From positions 248,001-312,000 of the forward strand of contig CALOCY010000004.1 of the NCBI GenBank assembly GCA_942491975.1: a DNA stretch of 64,000 nucleotides. The letters are read 5' to 3'. This document shows positions 63,901 to 64,000 of this stretch, in pieces; positions within the stretch are counted from its first letter, which is position 1, and each line of letters starts with the position of its first letter. The notes under the pieces were generated by a model. The model did not search any database, was not told the origin of the DNA, and worked only from the letters and a program-made list of their open reading frames with translations. This DNA comes from CALOCY01 sp942491975. GTDB taxonomy: Bacteria; Bacteroidota; Bacteroidia; Bacteroidales; Prolixibacteraceae. The translations under genes and the position numbers were made by a program.

Positions 63901-64000
63901 CCAATCAACGCTGCAGGATTGGGGGTTGGAGGGATAAAATCAGGGTAGTGATTTTCATCCGATTCAGTATTTCCAAAAAGTACAAATGCGTTGAAAACGC
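57921..64000 (-). CDS. Giant Rhs/YD-repeat-like secreted protein with tandem Ig-like repeats, 5' end missing
   Basis: More than 2000 residues; the frame stays open to the right edge, so the start is outside the window (the TTG at 63908 is internal). N-terminal third: Rhs-type core (NMNLHAGRPNISIPLY, VSLTYNSGGVKVEQLATNVG, LGWVLNAGG). One YD-like repeat near residue 1070 (RTTYYEYDSFERLEYIRD). Then three carboxypeptidase-like modules (ISGCVKDSEGNGIGDVILSF and kin) and a tandem array of about 83-residue modules (TQTFYLLDNQCNPITSWTGN). Ends in SNQDFTGEIP with no T9SS tail and no toxin domain. Probably a large adhesin-like or polymorphic surface protein. Confidence 0.85.
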   Translation of the reverse strand, partial: VFNAFVLFGNTESDENHYPDFIPPTPNPAALIGISEINMNLHAGRPNISIPLYNIKESNVNVPVSLTYNSGGVKVEQLATNVGLGWVLNAGGVITREVRGMADDHPLYGYFNTETFIADFDLGIKINPIDNTEFYGFDYYDILPALNGELDLEPDRFYVNAPGISITFIYDQKTKQFIQFPHSNASIERVPKSGEVEQWIVTREDGVKYYFGKNEDNPGFSGIEHVSSASSRTFNYSGTSTSSGESEPYIQAWHLTDIKTPHGKTIEFSYQLNPLVQIEERANETELSRGCEAPPYTKNFLSRTYGEVVLSEIAFSSGKIKIALEDTKRQDLVNSKAIDKIVICNNEDDTIKAYNLDYEYIYETSTLDNPFNTANDNTRRCRMYLMSVTETDKEELNPYLFSYNNRELLPERFSNAQDYWGYYNGKNNSELVPETPVLYGGQLLFMGSADRSVDTVLCKYGTLEKITYPTQGYVNFTFESNTCPKGQIPNNILTNYDTYSGGIYYDDAFMVVQFLDTLYTTTIEIPEDKWGRTTINAEISGCPADGNANDECHFQVHLEGITDPNFHMIINNGNFEIDLPSGQYKLVAKKNVGENPGPEVDFSIQYSGKYTTYNSDGGVPAGGLRLKEMKYYNSTGELARYRKYNYVVPSTQKTSGMLLSLPAYVYHRYYNGTCDPSRDVVQLTTNSINPMKQVGGNYVTYSDIIEYFSLNQNFGKIEYKFTSSHESSLYIAGDPFLVPPVITVWNSGNPLSTKFYQYTKNTGGDYTIIKETSNTYDVIQHWQQDRVGIRTLRTISSNSVGAPNTFNYAAYGLFSDYYRKNGTVQTSYYDKDAVVTTSFFSYDNNPLLPSKNTTINSSGELIEEYFFYPFDINTAVYASMTAANMLNYPVEQTTKVDGHIVKSKLTSYKRDVHFPNTDEYYVPDKVYSLETATPLSSFVPFDGFNKDNHYPDAPEVTFSDYDEKGNVLEYTGKNGITGSFFWSHNYTYPVVKAENIDYNTLKTAIENVAGTSDLETFCKKFTNVMYTNSDWDNFNENLRKTPSLKDAMITTYTYQPLVGMTSQTDPAGRTTYYEYDSFERLEYIRDHEGNIIKKYKYHYTSGSATINPIIISGCVKDSEGNGIGDVILSFSNNGGTTIANSQGYYSKTVNHGWSGTVIPVKDCHTFTDASKSYTNITSDISNQDYTGNQTFITASVETYSGCGEATGSVRVNTNIPGMKTFYLLGDDCSIIASWTDSTAYHDFTEIDDGIYRGKVIKDDCSSDCSPSQDLINTSAPLATITVTPDVGTGTITVSSNDSANQTFYLYNSSGIQLDAATVYADHYDFTGVPDGTYKGKVEREGCISDYSEEQTLTNLSSTFTISGYIKTSVGSGIDGATLSFSNNGGTVITDSLGYYSKTVNYGWSGTVTPSKDCYTFSAAKNYVNFTANMPNQDYTGTSVSIIVSVSVYPECGSGSGTVTVSSNLSGTQTFYLLDNQCNPITSWTGNVTSHTFTGRADGTYRGKIDKDGCTSACSNGVTLTNKTIPSVSSINVVPGCGTGSVTISSNLSGTQTFYLLDNQCNPITSWTGNATSHTFTGRADGTYRGKVSKDGCTSACSLEATLTNKPIPTASITAYPGCGSGSGTVTVSSNLSGTQTFYLLDNQCNPITSWTGNVTSHTFTGRADGTYRGKVSKDGCTSACSNGVTLTNKTIPSVSSINVVPGCGTGSVTISSNLSGTQTFYLLDNQCNPITSWTGNATSHTFTGRADGTYRGKVSKDGCTSACSLEATLTNKPIPTASITAYPGCGSGSGTVTVSSNLSGTQTFYLLDNQCNPITSWTGNVTSHTFTGRADGTYRGKVSKDGCTSACSDAFELQNNPIPTATISNLTPGPGIGTITVASDLSGTQTFYLYNNSGILIEQQTVVDDDDGTPNNCTFTGIPDGTYKAKVNKISCMSNYSETETLTNTVSNVTISGYVMTVGGNPISGVIITGQTTSDSSGYYEVSVNSGWTGTIQPTDPNYVFSPSSRHYMNVTSNISNQDFTGEIP
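58432..59680 (-). repeat. Tandem 249/252-bp coding repeats
   Basis: Five copies in a row; the shared motif starts at 58471, 58723, 58972, 59224 and 59473, so spacing alternates 252, 249, 252, 249. Copies 1, 3 and 5 resemble each other and so do copies 2 and 4, so the true unit is a 501-bp pair. Copies are nearly identical in DNA, a mark of recent expansion or gene conversion. Confidence 0.85.

Noticed and set aside
63649..63908. Start of the giant gene at TTG 63908
   Set aside because: The frame is open upstream to the window edge (VFNAFVLFGNTESDENHY and so on), so the TTG is internal and the gene is incomplete.

Overview
The window looks like a chromosomal segment of a Bacteroidota bacterium. 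The signs are type IX secretion (T9SS) C-terminal sorting domains, TAnnTTTG-type -7 promoter boxes, an OmpP1/FadL-like porin, a GTP-cyclohydrolase/DHBP-synthase fusion (RibBA), and few strong Shine-Dalgarno sequences. A Marinilabiliales-like lineage is plausible, but that is an impression from gene content, not a measurement.

Layout. (1) 1-11.3 kb, all minus strand: the start of an arsenate reductase gene, then a surface/secretion cluster (three related small secreted proteins, one of them broken, a PapD/DUF916-like periplasmic chaperone-like protein, a 1026-aa outer-membrane barrel with a SPOR end, a T9SS cargo protein and an S74 autoprocessing protein), then a response regulator and a hybrid histidine kinase. 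(2) 11.4-30.4 kb, ordinary housekeeping: tRNA-Met(CAT), an LptF/G permease, glycosyltransferases, ribBA, fmt, an ECF sigma factor, a LysM glucosaminidase, cdd, a pseudouridine synthase, panB, an OmpP1-like porin, dnaK, mnmA. (3) 30.4-35.8 kb, minus: a four-gene exopolysaccharide-type operon (TackOD1-like zinc protein, processive GT2, TolC-like protein, HlyD-like protein). (4) 36.3-38.0 kb: a subtilase with a T9SS tail. (5) 38.1-49.7 kb: a visibly AT-richer accessory island. (6) 49.7-64 kb: xseA, xseB, an Hsp20, a glycosyltransferase, two tandem LpxL-like acyltransferases, an inositol monophosphatase-like gene, mtaB, and a giant Rhs/YD-repeat-like surface gene that runs off the right edge.

The most interesting part is the island in (5). 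It is built like an integron cassette array with no integrase in view (a CALIN-like structure). Five ORF-bearing cassettes, all on the plus strand, each start with a GTTRRRY-like box. Four of them end with its exact reverse complement (GTTATGCCC/GGGCATAAC, GTTGGCTGC/GCAGCCAAC, GTTGTAGTGC/GCACTACAAC, GTTGTGCAT/ATGCACAAC), followed by imperfect attC-like hairpins of roughly 120-130 bp. An 86-bp ORF-less mini-cassette (GTTGATGC...GCATCAAC) recurs between the ORF cassettes. A nearly invariant 80-bp block with its own hairpin stands immediately before every ORF cassette (5 of 5) and before no mini-cassette (0 of 4). Cassette cargo: an AAA ATPase plus SIR2-like pair (probable phage defence), a thioredoxin-like lipoprotein, a beta-barrel plus HELAH-metalloprotease-like lipoprotein pair, a membrane-anchored dCTP-deaminase-fold protein that lacks the catalytic residues, and an AlkD-like protein plus DUF3795. 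One mini-cassette was hit by an IS481-type element, which was then hit by an IS200-type element.
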